NCBI GenBank assembly: GCA_963709075.1
Contig: CAVPUY010000012.1
Coordinates: 55,777-119,776 of the forward strand
DNA: 64,000 nt
DNA from: Palsa-506 sp963709075
GTDB lineage: Bacteria > Actinomycetota > Actinomycetes > Streptosporangiales > Streptosporangiaceae
Direction of reading: 5' to 3'
Under the pieces are notes generated by a model. It had not been told where the DNA came from, ran no database searches, and saw only the letters and a list, made by a program, of their open reading frames with translations. Position 1 is the stretch's first letter, and each line of letters begins with the position of its first letter. Shown one piece after another: positions 8,430 to 17,402 of this stretch. The translations under genes were made by a program, and so were the position numbers.

Positions 8430-9302
8430 ATGGACCAAGCCGCCGAGGTCACTGCCTTCTGGTCGGAACTCGGGCTGGCTGGACTCATCGATGTGCACAC
8501 GCACTTCATGCCGGACAACGTCATGCGGAAGGTCTGGGCATATTTCGACAACGTCGGCCCGGCCCGCGGACAGCACTGGCCGATCGCCTACCGGCAGCCG
8601 GAGGACGAGCGGCTCGCGCTGCTCCGCGCGTTCGGCGTCCGCCGGTTCACCGCCCTGAACTACCCGCACAAGCCGGGGATGGCCGCCTGGCTCAACGACT
8701 GGTCCAGGGATTTCGCCGCCCGCACCCCGGATGCCGTGCACAGCGCGACCTTCTTCGCCGAGCCCGGCGCGGCCGGCTACGTCGCCGCGGCACTGGCGGA
8801 CGGCGCGCGGATATTCAAGGCCCACGTGCAGGTCGGCGACTACGACCCGCGCGCCGAGGTGCTCGACCCGGTATGGGGCCTGCTGGCCGAGGCGGCGGTG
8901 CCCGTGGTGGTGCACTGCGGGTCCGGCCCGTTTCCCGGCCGGTACACCGGCCCCGGGCCGATCACCGAGGTCATCAAGCGGCATCCGCGGCTGACCATGA
9001 TCATCGCGCACTTCGGGACGCCGGAGTACGGCGAGTTCCTCGATCTGGCCGAGCGCCACCGCGGCGTCTACCTGGACACCACCATGGCCTTCACCGACTA
9101 CCTGGAACGCGCCACGCCGTTCCCGGCCGGCCAGCTGCCGCGGCTGGCCGGCCTCGGCGACAAGATCCTGCTGGGCAGCGACTTCCCCAACATTCCGCAT
9201 CCCTACCTGCATCAGCTGCAGGCGCTGGCGCGGCTCGGGCTCGGCGCGCCGTGGCTGCGGGCGGTCTGCCACGACAACGCGGCCGCGCTGCTGAGCCGGT
9301 GA
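8430..9302 (+). CDS. Amidohydrolase 2 family metal-dependent hydrolase
   Basis: 290 residues from ATG 8430; an in-frame ATG at 8352 would add 26 residues with no recognisable fold. It has the TIM-barrel amidohydrolase signature DVHTHFMPDN (metal-binding HxH), VVVHCGSGPF, IIAHFGTPEYGEF and LLGSDFPNIPHPY, where the Asp is the last metal ligand. Such enzymes hydrolyse or decarboxylate small cyclic or amide substrates; the substrate cannot be told from sequence. It is divergent from hypF and separated by about 170 bases. It converges on the PIG-L amidase gene, leaving 42 bases between the stops. Confidence 0.85.
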   Translation: MDQAAEVTAFWSELGLAGLIDVHTHFMPDNVMRKVWAYFDNVGPARGQHWPIAYRQPEDERLALLRAFGVRRFTALNYPHKPGMAAWLNDWSRDFAARTPDAVHSATFFAEPGAAGYVAAALADGARIFKAHVQVGDYDPRAEVLDPVWGLLAEAAVPVVVHCGSGPFPGRYTGPGPITEVIKRHPRLTMIIAHFGTPEYGEFLDLAERHRGVYLDTTMAFTDYLERATPFPAGQLPRLAGLGDKILLGSDFPNIPHPYLHQLQALARLGLGAPWLRAVCHDNAAALLSR

Positions 9303-9344
9303 AGCCCCGGCGGGCCGGCCGGCTCGCTGATAGCCGGGCCGGCG

Positions 9345-10175
9345 CTACCTCAGTCCAGCGAAAAGATCATTTTCTGGAACGGGAACTCCGGTGGAGTCAC
9401 TGGCCCGGATGAACGTCTCGTAACCGAAGACCCGCGCCACCACGTCGGGCGGGATCTTGGAGAACCATGACTCCTCGATCTGGCTGGCATGCGCCCGCAG
9501 CGCGTCGCCCTTGCGGTCAAGCACCGGCCGGATATCGACCGTCGTGGTAATACGCCGCTCGGCCTCATCCATCATGCGCTGCATCTCCGGATCCATGTCG
9601 CTGAAGTCGGGCACGTCGACGCCCTCGGCCCGCAGCGCCTCCCACACCTCCTGCCAGCCGCTGCGCCGCATCGCCGTCAGGTAGAGCTTCGCCGGGATGC
9701 CGGTGGACCGCACTGCCGCCACGGCGGCGCGGCTGGCGTGCAGGTGATCAGGATGCTGGTAGCCGCCGTTGTCGTCGTAGGTGACAACGACCTGCGGCCG
9801 GTAGCGGTCGATCAGCCCGGCGATGCGGTCAGCCACGGTGGCCAGCGGCACGTTGCTGAAGACATCCGGCCGGTCCTTGTAGTCCCATTCCGGCATCCCC
9901 GAGTCGTGGTAGCCGAGCACCTCGAGGTCGCTGACGCCAAGGTGCTCGCAGGCCACTTCGAGCTCGGCGAGCCTGATTTTCGCTACCGAGTCCGTGTCGT
10001 GGCCGTCCTCGCCCGGCTTGAGCTGTCCCGGCGCGTCGCCGAACTCACCGTTCGTGCAGGTCACGACCACTGTCCGGATGCCTTCTGCCGAGTACTTGGC
10101 CAGCACGCCGCCGGTGCTTGATGATTCGTCGTCCGGGTGTGCGTGCACCGCCATCAGGGTGAGTTTCTCCGCCAT
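9345..10175 (-). CDS. PIG-L family amidase, mycothiol S-conjugate amidase-like
   Basis: 276 residues. It begins MAEKLTLMAVHAHPDDESSS, the metal-binding AHPDDE motif of the PIG-L/LmbE deacetylases, with the third ligand in GGYQHPDH. The end (DALRAHASQIEES..ENDLFAGL) is very like mycothiol conjugate amidase Mca, which cleaves mycothiol adducts so toxins leave as mercapturic acids. The related deacetylase MshB cannot be fully excluded. The start at 10175 was chosen because upstream frame residues are Gly/Ala-rich and not conserved. A long intergenic hairpin repeat lies ~150 bases upstream. Confidence 0.82.
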   Translation of the reverse strand: MAEKLTLMAVHAHPDDESSSTGGVLAKYSAEGIRTVVVTCTNGEFGDAPGQLKPGEDGHDTDSVAKIRLAELEVACEHLGVSDLEVLGYHDSGMPEWDYKDRPDVFSNVPLATVADRIAGLIDRYRPQVVVTYDDNGGYQHPDHLHASRAAVAAVRSTGIPAKLYLTAMRRSGWQEVWEALRAEGVDVPDFSDMDPEMQRMMDEAERRITTTVDIRPVLDRKGDALRAHASQIEESWFSKIPPDVVARVFGYETFIRASDSTGVPVPENDLFAGLR

Positions 10176-10496
10176 GGCACAAGCCTGCCCGATAAGGTGC
10201 CATGCCCGCGCCACCGGGCCAGCCGCCGCGGCCAGCCCGCAGCCGAGTCCGGCGCGCAGCCCGCCCGTCCCGCACCGAATCCCCCCGCGCAGCCGAATCT
10301 CCCCGCGCCGCCCGCCCACCGCCGAACGTGGTGGATCGCGCGATCGCGCACCATGGGAGGTGTGCGATCGCGCGATCCACCACCTTGATGAACCGCGCCT
10401 CCGGAGGAGGTGATGTCATGGAACCGAGGACTGGCGGGCCGGGACCGGGATGGCCGCGCGGGCTGCGGCCGGCCGAGTAAGGACGGGAGCAACACG
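10176..10496. other. Intergenic region between divergent genes
   Basis: 321 bases between the amidase and the nitronate monooxygenase genes. It holds hairpin repeat copy 1 (10328-10383). It also has a strong GGAGGAGG ribosome-binding sequence at 10403-10410, followed by possible starts at 10413 (in frame with the oxygenase) and 10418 (a 20-codon frame, MEPRTGGPGPGWPRG.., ending at 10480). No other gene is seen. Confidence 0.6.
10328..10383. repeat. Long hairpin repeat, copy 1
   Basis: Two 25-base arms, 10328-10352 and 10359-10383, separated by the 6-base loop ATGGGA. Pairing is complete except for one G-T position. The core is GTGGATCGCGCGATC. Two further copies of the same element are at 19696-19757 and 22468-22523, all between genes. 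Confidence 0.9.
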
Positions 10497-11612
10497 GTGA
10501 ACCGAAGCCCGTCAGGCGGTCTCCGCCAGCTGACTGAGCTGCCGATCTGGGTCGCGCCGATGGCCGGCGGGCCGTCGGCCCCTGGGCTCGTGATCGCGGC
10601 CGCCCGGTCCGGTGCCCTCGGCTTCCTGGCCGGCGGGTACAAGACGGCCGATGCCATGCACGCCGAGATAACCGCGGTCCGGTCAGCGGGGGTGACGGCG
10701 TTCGGCGTCAACGTGTTCGTGCCAGGCGCGCCCGCCAGCGACCGGGCCGCGGTGTCGGCCTACGTCGAGTCGCTGCGAGACGACGCCCGCCGGGTCGGCG
10801 CTGAGCCCGGCAGTCCCAGCTGGGACGACGACCACTGGGCGGACAAGGTCGGCGTGCTGCTGGCCAGCTTGCCGCCGGTGGTCAGCTTCACCTTCGGGTG
10901 CCCCGCCGCCGGGCTGATCCGGGACCTGCAGGACGGCGGAACCCTGGTCGTCGTCACGGTGACCGACCGGCACGAGGCAGCAAGCGCGGCGGGTGCGGGC
11001 GCCGACGCGCTGTGCGTTCAGGGTCCGGAGGCGGGCGCGCACCGGGGAACGTTCGCCAATCTCCCGGCCGCGGCCGCGGACCGGCCAGCGGGACCCGGCC
11101 AGCGGCCGGGCTCCGGCGGACAGCGTGGCCGGGCAGCCGACGGCCAGGATCCAGCGCTGCTGGCGCTGATCGCCGAGGTGGCCGGCGCGACCGACCTGCC
11201 GCTGGTCGCCGCCGGGGGCATCGCGGACGCGCGCGGGGTCGCCGCTGCCCTGTCGGCCGGGGCGGTCGCCGTGCAGGCGGGCACCGCCTTCCTGCGCTGC
11301 CCGGAGAGCGGCGCGCATCCGCTGCACAAGGCCGCGCTGGCCGACCCGCGGTACGCCGGCACGCAGGTAACCAGGGCATTCAGCGGCCGGCCTGCCCGGG
11401 CCCTGGTGAACGGGTTCGTGACCGAGCACGCGGGCGCCCCCGCGGCCTATCCGGAGATCAACAACGCCACCCGGCCGCTTCGCGCCGCCGCGGCGGCCAG
11501 CGCGGACCCGGACCGGATGAGCCTCTACGCCGGAACGGGCTACCGCGCCGCCGCGGACCGCCCGGCAGCGGAGATCATCAAGCAGCTAGCCGCTGGGCAC
11601 GCACTGAGATGA
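10497..11612 (+). CDS. Nitronate monooxygenase / FabK-like FMN oxidoreductase
   Basis: 371 residues from GTG 10497. The family core begins at ELPIWVAPMAGGPS, and includes VSFTFGCP, VVVTVTDRHEA, ALCVQGPEAGAHRG and VAAGGIADARGVAAAL, the FMN phosphate-binding part of nitronate monooxygenases. Some relatives are enoyl reductases (FabK), so the substrate is uncertain. A start at ATG 10413, behind a strong GGAGGAGG site, would add a basic 28-residue leader unlike the family. It overlaps the DksA-like gene by ATGA at 11609-11612. A Gly/Arg/Pro-rich insert sits at about residues 195-215. Confidence 0.85.
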   Translation: MNRSPSGGLRQLTELPIWVAPMAGGPSAPGLVIAAARSGALGFLAGGYKTADAMHAEITAVRSAGVTAFGVNVFVPGAPASDRAAVSAYVESLRDDARRVGAEPGSPSWDDDHWADKVGVLLASLPPVVSFTFGCPAAGLIRDLQDGGTLVVVTVTDRHEAASAAGAGADALCVQGPEAGAHRGTFANLPAAAADRPAGPGQRPGSGGQRGRAADGQDPALLALIAEVAGATDLPLVAAGGIADARGVAAALSAGAVAVQAGTAFLRCPESGAHPLHKAALADPRYAGTQVTRAFSGRPARALVNGFVTEHAGAPAAYPEINNATRPLRAAAAASADPDRMSLYAGTGYRAAADRPAAEIIKQLAAGHALR

Positions 11613-11975
11613 CCAGCCGCCAGGACGAGCTGAGCCGCGCGCGCGAACTGCTGACCGCCGAGCGCGCTGCCGGCGGCCGCCGCGATCTCGGCGCTGGCCC
11701 GCGACTTCGACGGCATCATCGACGGCGCCTACGCGGTGGCCACCGATGATGAGCATGACCCGGAGGGCGCGACGATCGCGTTCGAGCGCGCGCAGGTAGC
11801 TGCCCTGCTGGAACGGGCCCGCGGCAGGCTTGCCGATGTCGAACTCGCGCTTGCCCGGATCGCGGACGGCAGTTACGGCAGCTGCCAGCGCTGCGGCCTG
11901 CCGATCTCAGCGGGGCGGCTGGCCGCCCGCCCGGCCGCCAGGACCTGCATTCGCTGCGCGGCAGCACCCGGCTGA
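11609..11975 (+). CDS. DksA/TraR-type C4 zinc-finger protein, frameshifted
   Basis: The ATG at 11609 gives MTSRQDELSRARELLTAERAA. The frame is then lost at about 11668-11683 in a GCC-rich run and resumes as ISALARDFDGIIDGAYAV. The rest is an acidic coiled-coil followed by the zinc finger CQRCGLPISAGRLAARPAAR..CIRC, C-x2-C-x17-C-x2-C as in the DksA/TraR/YbiI group. Total length would be about 121 residues. DksA relatives act in the secondary channel of RNA polymerase; a small actinobacterial member may instead be a simple zinc-ribbon regulator. It overlaps the upstream oxygenase gene, so it is cotranscribed. Confidence 0.82.
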
Positions 11976-12090
11976 CCAAGGCGAGCCCGGCGAATGGGCG
12001 CGTCCGCGGTCATGACGCCCCGGGCGTCAAGGCGGCCAGGAAGGCCGGCTGCGCGATGTAGCCAGCGCGGCTCTGGCCGCAGCACCCGGC

Positions 12091-12119
12091 GGCGCCTTCG
12101 CGGCAGTCGCGAGGGCGCC
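12091..12119. terminator. Bidirectional hairpin between convergent genes
   Basis: GGCGCCTTCGC, a 7-base loop, then GCGAGGGCGCC: 11 pairs including one G-T. It lies between the convergent DksA-like gene (ends 11975) and the decarboxylase (ends 12133). There is no U-tract, as is common in actinobacteria. Role as terminator is inferred from position. Confidence 0.55.
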
Positions 12120-12132
12120 ACCGGCATGATCG

Positions 12133-13494
12133 TCACGCCATCCGGTCCAGGACCTGCCGGACCAGGCTCATCGGCGTATGCGGATGCAGGAACGCGAGCC
12201 TGGCCACCGTCTCGCCTTCCCAGGCCGACGGCGGCAGGAACGCCACCTGGTCGCTGAGCAGCTGGTCCGCCCATTGCGCGTACTGCGCAGGACTCCAGCC
12301 GCGGCGGCGGAACAGCACCACCGACAGATCGGGCTCGCGGATCAGCTCCAGGTAGTCCCGCCCGCGGATGTCCGCCGCGGTTTCCCTGGCCAGGCCGATC
12401 GCCGCCTCGATGGCCGCCGTGTACGCGGCGACGCCGTGCACGGCCAGCGAGAACCACAGCGGCATTCCCCGGGCGCGCCTGGTCAGGTGGTACGCGTAAT
12501 CGGCCGGGTTCCACTCGGTCGGGTTCTCGTGGATCACGTCCAGGTAGGACGCGTCCTGCTTGTGCACCGACCGGGCGAGCGGCGGATTCCGGTAGATCAG
12601 CCCCGCGCAGTCGAACGGGGCGAACAGCCACTTGTGCGGGTCGACGATGAGCGAGTCGGCGTGCTCGATGCCGTCATAGGCCTGCCGGACGCTCGGCGCG
12701 AACAATCCGGCCCCGCCGTAGGCGCCGTCCACGTGGAACCACAGGCCGTGTGCCTTCGCGACCGCGGCGATGCCGGCCAGGTCGTCGACAATGCCGGCGT
12801 TCGTGGTGCCGGCGGTCGCCGCGACCGCGGCGACCGAGGACGGGTCGCCGTCGGCCTCGAGCGCGGCCCGGAGCGCGGCACCGGTGACCCGGTGATCATC
12901 GGTGTGCACGGTCAGCGCGTCCATCTCCAGTATCCGGAGCGTGCTGATCACCGAGGAATGGGCATCCGCGCCGACAGCCACCCGCCAGCGCCTGCCCGCC
13001 GCCGCGGGGCCGGCCTTGCGCTTGGCCACCTCGCGGGCCACCACCAGAGCCGACAGGTTGCCGGCCGAGCCGCCGGCGACGAAGCAGCCGCCGGCCGATG
13101 CGGGCAGCCCGGCCCGGTCGGCGATCAGCCGGAGCACCTGGTTCTCGGCCTGGATGGCGCCCGCCGCCTCCAGCCAGGAAGTGCCCTGGATGGACGCGCA
13201 GGAGATGAGCATGTCGAACAGCAGCGCCGCCTTGGTCGGGGCGGCCGGGATGAAGCCGAGGAACCGCGGGCTGTCCGCCGAGATCACCGACGGCGCGAGG
13301 ATGTCCGCGTAAACCTCGAGCACCTTGTCCGGGTCGTTGCCATCGGCGGTCAGCATCCCCTGCAGCGCCGCGTCGAGTACGGCCGGATCCCGCGGGGCGC
13401 CGTCCAGCGGCACCGGATCGAGCCGCAGCCGCTCCTCCGCATAGGCGAGGACGGACCGGATCATCTGCTCAGTCGTTGCATTCACGGTGTGCAT
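12133..13494 (-). CDS. PLP-dependent group II amino-acid decarboxylase
   Basis: 453 residues from ATG 13494 (MHTVNATTEQMIRSVLAYAE). The fold-type I core is clear: FVAGGSAGNLSALVVARE, FHVDGAYGGAGLFAP, and VDPHKWLFAPFDCAG, whose Lys binds pyridoxal phosphate. Overall pattern and length fit the aromatic-amino-acid/glutamate decarboxylase family, for example tryptophan, tyrosine or DOPA decarboxylases. The substrate is not predictable from what I can see. The gene is divergent from the STAS gene and convergent with the DksA-like gene. Confidence 0.9.
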   Translation of the reverse strand: MHTVNATTEQMIRSVLAYAEERLRLDPVPLDGAPRDPAVLDAALQGMLTADGNDPDKVLEVYADILAPSVISADSPRFLGFIPAAPTKAALLFDMLISCASIQGTSWLEAAGAIQAENQVLRLIADRAGLPASAGGCFVAGGSAGNLSALVVAREVAKRKAGPAAAGRRWRVAVGADAHSSVISTLRILEMDALTVHTDDHRVTGAALRAALEADGDPSSVAAVAATAGTTNAGIVDDLAGIAAVAKAHGLWFHVDGAYGGAGLFAPSVRQAYDGIEHADSLIVDPHKWLFAPFDCAGLIYRNPPLARSVHKQDASYLDVIHENPTEWNPADYAYHLTRRARGMPLWFSLAVHGVAAYTAAIEAAIGLARETAADIRGRDYLELIREPDLSVVLFRRRGWSPAQYAQWADQLLSDQVAFLPPSAWEGETVARLAFLHPHTPMSLVRQVLDRMA

Positions 13495-13770
13495 GGGGCG
13501 AAACCTAGACGTGCGCCGGCGCCGAGGCAATGCGACCAGCCGGCCGGGCTGGTCCGTATGCGCCTGGCCGGGCCGGCCACCGCAGGCGGCCGGCGGCCGG
13601 ACCCCCGCTGATGACTTTCCAGACCGGCATAAACGGGAGCTTCGTGCGCCAGCCATACCGGTCAGCGGGAGACGAGCTTCACATCAATGACACAACGTCA
13701 TCACACGGACTGCGTTTTGGCGGGGTTGGCTACTCTCAGTGATAAATTAGCGGCGTTGTCAGGGGGCAAA

Positions 13771-14170
13771 TTGATAACCGGGGGGACTCAGGACTCGGTC
13801 CAGCCCGCCGGGCCAGGCCCGCGCGGGCAGCCGGGCGGTCCGGACCTGCAGGTGGTGACGCTTTACCGGCCGGACACGGTCATCCTCGCGGTCAGCGGCG
13901 ACCTTGACGTGGCGAGCGCGCCGGTGCTCCGCGCCCATATCGGCTTCGCGCTCGGCCGCCAGCCGCCGCCTCGTCCTCGATCTGGCCGGGCTGAGATTCT
14001 GTGACGCCTCCGGCCTCTCTGTTTTCGCCATGGCGCAGAACGCGGCGACACGGGAAGGCGCCTCGCTGGCGCTAGCCGCCGTGCCGCGGCTGGTGACCAG
14101 GCTGCTGCGGATGACCGGCATGAACCGGATCCTGGACGTCTACCCGTCGGTGCCAGCCGCGACGGCGTAA
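13771..14170 (+). CDS. STAS-domain anti-sigma-factor antagonist-like protein, frameshifted
   Basis: The first half reads LQVVTLYRPDTVILAVSGDLDVASAPVLRA. After a break at about 13955-13972 (GCC-rich) it continues RRLVLDLAGLRFCDASGLSVF, the STAS motif whose Ser (DASG) is phosphorylated in SpoIIAA/RsbV proteins. Together they make a ~130-residue protein likely to act in sigma-factor partner switching. I chose TTG 13771 because AGGGGG precedes it by 4 bases and a relatively AT-rich stretch with a possible -10 (TAAATT, 13743-13748) lies just upstream; ATG 13687 is the alternative. No partner kinase is adjacent. Confidence 0.75.
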
Positions 14171-14232
14171 CTGCCCGGCGGCGCTGATCAGCGGCCCCGC
14201 AGCGGGACGGTCCCGCATCGGACGCGGCCAGT

Positions 14233-16263
14233 TCAGGTCCAGAGTGAATCCAGCGCAGCGTCGACGGTCGCGGCGAGCGCTGCGACTCGCGGCATGGCCG
14301 GCCCGGCCGGCGCCGCCTCGGTGACCTCGCACTGCGCGAGGGCCTCGGCGTCGAGGAACCTGGTCAGCGGCGCGTAGCTGTGCCGGTCGTCCCTGGCCAT
14401 CCGGTGGTGATGCATCCGCAGCGGCGCGTAGAGGTAGAGCTGATCGCGGGCGCGGGTGACGGCGACATAGAACAGGCGCCGCTCCTCAGCCAGCCCGGCC
14501 GGCGTGCCGAGCGCCATGTCACTCGGCACCGCGCCGTCCACCAGCTGCGGCAGGTGCACGACCGGCCATTCCAGGCCCTTGGCCGAGTGCATCGTGGAGA
14601 TGACCAGGTAGTCGTCGTCGAGCCGTGGCGCGCCTGCCATGTCGCCGGCCGACGCGGGCGGATCGAGCGCGATCTCGACCAGCGCATCATGCAGCGACGG
14701 CCTGCTGGCGGCCGCGTCGGCCAGCCGCTCCAGGTCGGCGATGCGGATGGCAGCATCCGGGTAGCGGGCGCGGACCGGGTCGAGCATGGCCGCGAGGACG
14801 GCGCCGGCCCGGTCAGCGGCCCGCTCGGTCGCCGCGGCCGCGGCCAGCCCGGCGACCGTCGCGGCGACGGCGGGCCGGGATCGCTGCGGCACGGCCGCCA
14901 GCGCCTCGGGCCAGCGGCGTAGCGGTGCCGGATCTGCCAGCCGCAGGGCGTCGATCACGCGCCGTGCATGCACCGGCCCGATGCCCTCATGCAGGCGGAG
15001 CAGCCGGAACCAGGCGAGGTCGTCAGCCGGGTTGGCTACCACCCGGGCCGCCGCGAGGAAATCCTTGACGTGTGCAGCCTCGGTGAACTTCAGGCCGCCG
15101 TATTTCACGAACGGGATGCCGCGGGCCGACAGCTCGATTTCCAGCACATCGCTGTGGTGCGCGGCCCGGACCAGCACGGCCTGGTCGCGCAGGTCCAGCC
15201 CGGACTCGTGTGCGGCAAGCACCCGGGCACAGATCTCCCGGGCCTGGGTCGCCTCGTCGTGGCAGCGCACCAGCACCGGGGACTGCCCGGCGCCGCGGTC
15301 CGCGGTGAGCGCAAGCTCAAGGCCGTCGGATTGCGGCCGGACCGCGTTCGCCAGCCGCAGCACCGCGCTCTTGGAGCGATAGTTCCTGGTCAGCCGGATC
15401 ACGTCGAGGCTGTCATAGGTATCGGCAAGCGCCCGGAGGTGCGCCGGGTCAGCGCCGCGGAACCCGTAGACGGCCTGGGCGTCGTCGCCGACGCAGGTCA
15501 GGCCGCGGCCGTCCGGCGCGAGCAGCCGCACGATGTCCGCCTGCACGGCGTTGACGTCCTGGTACTCGTCGACGAGCACCGCGTCGAACAGGCCGCGCAG
15601 GACCGGCCCGGCTGCCGGATCGGCCAGTGCCGCATGCCAGAGCAGCAGCAGGTCATCGAAGTCGACGAGGCCGTGACGGCGCTTGTGCGCCACGTAGTCG
15701 CGGAACAGCCCGGAGAGCTGGGCGGTGAAGTCGGCGCACCAGGGGAAGCTGCCTCGCACAACATCGGCAACCGTCGTGTGGGTGTTCACGCACCGGGTGT
15801 AGATGTCGGCGCAGACGGCCGCCCGCGGAGCACGCCGCCTGGTGCCGACCAGGTCATGTTCTGCCCGCAGCGTGTCCAGCACGTCCGAGACGTCGGCCGG
15901 GTCGATCACGCTGAACTCCGGCGGAAGCGAGAACGACTCAGCGTGCTCGCGGATGATCCGGTGCGCGATGGCGTGAAAGGTGCCGCCGCAGATCCGCTCG
16001 TCCGCGGTCACTGCCCGGGGCGCGACCCGGGCGAGTATGTCATCGGCGGCCCGGCGGGTAAACGTCAGCAGCAGAATCCGGCCAGCCTGCACACCCTGGG
16101 ACCGCAGCCAGGCAGCCCGCGCGACCAGGGTCCCGGTCTTGCCGGTCCCGGCGCCGGCCAGCACAAGCAGCGGGCCGTCCTGGTGCGTCGCGGCGCGGCG
16201 CTGCTCATCGTTCAGTTTTTCGAGCCAGCTCGCCGCTTCGAACATGGACACGAATGTAGCCAT
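14233..16263 (-). CDS. UvrD/PcrA-like superfamily 1 DNA helicase
   Basis: 676 residues. The motifs run in order: LNDEQRRAATHQDGPLLVLA (Q motif), AGAGTGKTGTLVARA (Walker A), LLTFTRRAADDIL (Ia), VLVDEYQDVNAVQADIV (II), CVGDDAQAVYGFRGAD (III), VIRLTRNYRSK (IV), VISTMHSAKGLEWPVVHLP (V) and RRLFYVAVTRARDQLYLYAP (VI). It is a 3'-5' helicase of the UvrD/PcrA/Rep group used in repair or replication restart. No HRDC domain is visible. The start may be ATG 16263 or ATG 16245 (MFEAASWLEKLND). Confidence 0.93.
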   Translation of the reverse strand: MATFVSMFEAASWLEKLNDEQRRAATHQDGPLLVLAGAGTGKTGTLVARAAWLRSQGVQAGRILLLTFTRRAADDILARVAPRAVTADERICGGTFHAIAHRIIREHAESFSLPPEFSVIDPADVSDVLDTLRAEHDLVGTRRRAPRAAVCADIYTRCVNTHTTVADVVRGSFPWCADFTAQLSGLFRDYVAHKRRHGLVDFDDLLLLWHAALADPAAGPVLRGLFDAVLVDEYQDVNAVQADIVRLLAPDGRGLTCVGDDAQAVYGFRGADPAHLRALADTYDSLDVIRLTRNYRSKSAVLRLANAVRPQSDGLELALTADRGAGQSPVLVRCHDEATQAREICARVLAAHESGLDLRDQAVLVRAAHHSDVLEIELSARGIPFVKYGGLKFTEAAHVKDFLAAARVVANPADDLAWFRLLRLHEGIGPVHARRVIDALRLADPAPLRRWPEALAAVPQRSRPAVAATVAGLAAAAATERAADRAGAVLAAMLDPVRARYPDAAIRIADLERLADAAASRPSLHDALVEIALDPPASAGDMAGAPRLDDDYLVISTMHSAKGLEWPVVHLPQLVDGAVPSDMALGTPAGLAEERRLFYVAVTRARDQLYLYAPLRMHHHRMARDDRHSYAPLTRFLDAEALAQCEVTEAAPAGPAMPRVAALAATVDAALDSLWT

Positions 16264-16321
16264 CCCCGGCCAAGCCGGCCAGTTCCCCCGCCGGACGGGC
16301 CGGGCCCGGAGCCGGCGGGCG

Positions 16322-17320
16322 CTACTGCTCCAGGCGGGGCGGCAGCCCGAAGGCGGCGAAGATTTCCGGGTACAGGAAGTTGTGCACCGCGCTGACCCGG
16401 CCGCCGGCGGTCTCGATCACCTGCAGGGCGAACGGCTCCCATCGGCCCGGCCCGGCCGGCCGGTAGCTGCCGAACGCCGCTGTCCCGTTGGCCTTCGTCG
16501 CCACCAGCCGGGAGCCGCGGCAGCCGCAGCCCTGGCCAAGCAGCCAGCTGGCCACCTCGGCCGGACCGCACAGCCACAGCGGGTGCGGTGGCATCGAGAA
16601 CGTGGCGTCCTCGCGCAGCAGCGAGACGAAGGCATCGACGTCGTAACGCTCGAACGCGTCCACGTACCGGGCGAGCAGTTCCTGCTGCCCGGCGTCCAGG
16701 GCATCCTGGCCGCCGTCGTCGATGCTGACGCCGGCCGCGGTGAGCGTCGCCCTGGCCCGCTGCAGCGCGCTGTTGACCGAGACGACGGTGGTGTCCAGCA
16801 ACTCGGCCACCTCGCTTGCCTGCCAGCGCAGCACCTCGCGCAGGATCAGGATGGCCCGCTGGCGGGGCGGCAGGTGCTGCAGCGCGGCCACGAAGGCGAG
16901 CCGGATCGAGTCGCGGTAGGCCGCCAGCTCGCCAGGGTCGCTGGCGGCCGGGCCGGCGGCCGAGTCGGGGACGGGCAGGATCCAGGAGGTCTCCGGCAGG
17001 GCATCAGGGATCACCGCTGCCGCCGTCGACGATGGCCCCAGGTCCATCGGCCTGGCCCGGCGCTGTGGCCCCTGGATCATGTCGAGGCACACGTTGGTGG
17101 CGATGCGGTAGAGCCACGACCGGAGCGACGCCCGGCCCTCGAAGCCGTCGATGCCGCGCCAGGCCCGGACCATCGTCTCCTGTACGGCGTCCTCGGCCTC
17201 GAAGCCAGAGCCGAGCATCCGGTAAGAGTAGGCGGTGAGCTCCCGGCGGTAGGCCTCGAGCTCGAAGTCGAGGTCGACCGTGCGGGACCCGGCGGCGGTG
17301 GTATCGCGATAAGTAGTCAC
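16322..17320 (-). CDS. ECF sigma factor with SnoaL-like C-terminal domain (SigG/TIGR02960-like)
   Basis: 332 residues from GTG 17320. Sigma region 2 is LTAYSYRMLGSGFEAEDAVQ (about 31-50) with WLYRIATNVCLDMIQG. Region 4 is LPPRQRAILILREVLRWQAS with the HTH VAELLDTTVVSVNSALQRAR. The last ~110 residues form an NTF2/SnoaL-like domain (LARYVDAFERYDVDAFVSLL..FNFLYPEIFAAFG type). This is the layout of the long ECF factors related to mycobacterial SigG, in which the tail modulates activity instead of an anti-sigma factor. No anti-sigma gene is adjacent, in keeping with that. Confidence 0.9.
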   Translation of the reverse strand: MTTYRDTTAAGSRTVDLDFELEAYRRELTAYSYRMLGSGFEAEDAVQETMVRAWRGIDGFEGRASLRSWLYRIATNVCLDMIQGPQRRARPMDLGPSSTAAAVIPDALPETSWILPVPDSAAGPAASDPGELAAYRDSIRLAFVAALQHLPPRQRAILILREVLRWQASEVAELLDTTVVSVNSALQRARATLTAAGVSIDDGGQDALDAGQQELLARYVDAFERYDVDAFVSLLREDATFSMPPHPLWLCGPAEVASWLLGQGCGCRGSRLVATKANGTAAFGSYRPAGPGRWEPFALQVIETAGGRVSAVHNFLYPEIFAAFGLPPRLEQ

Positions 17321-17402
17321 TGGCGTCCAGGGTACCGGGAGGGTCTGACAGCCGGCCCTGAGCGGCAGGTTCCGGCGGCGAGGCCCGGGGTTCCGGCCGG
17401 CC

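Noticed and set aside
10328..10383. GCGATCGC within the hairpins considered as HIP1-type highly iterated palindromes
   Set aside because: The octamer is only noticed as part of the longer hairpin element, not spread through genes as HIP1 is in cyanobacteria.
12178..13611. 477-codon plus-strand frame across the decarboxylase
   Set aside because: Antisense shadow of a gene with clear PLP-enzyme motifs. Composition is Arg/Gly/Val-rich without motifs.
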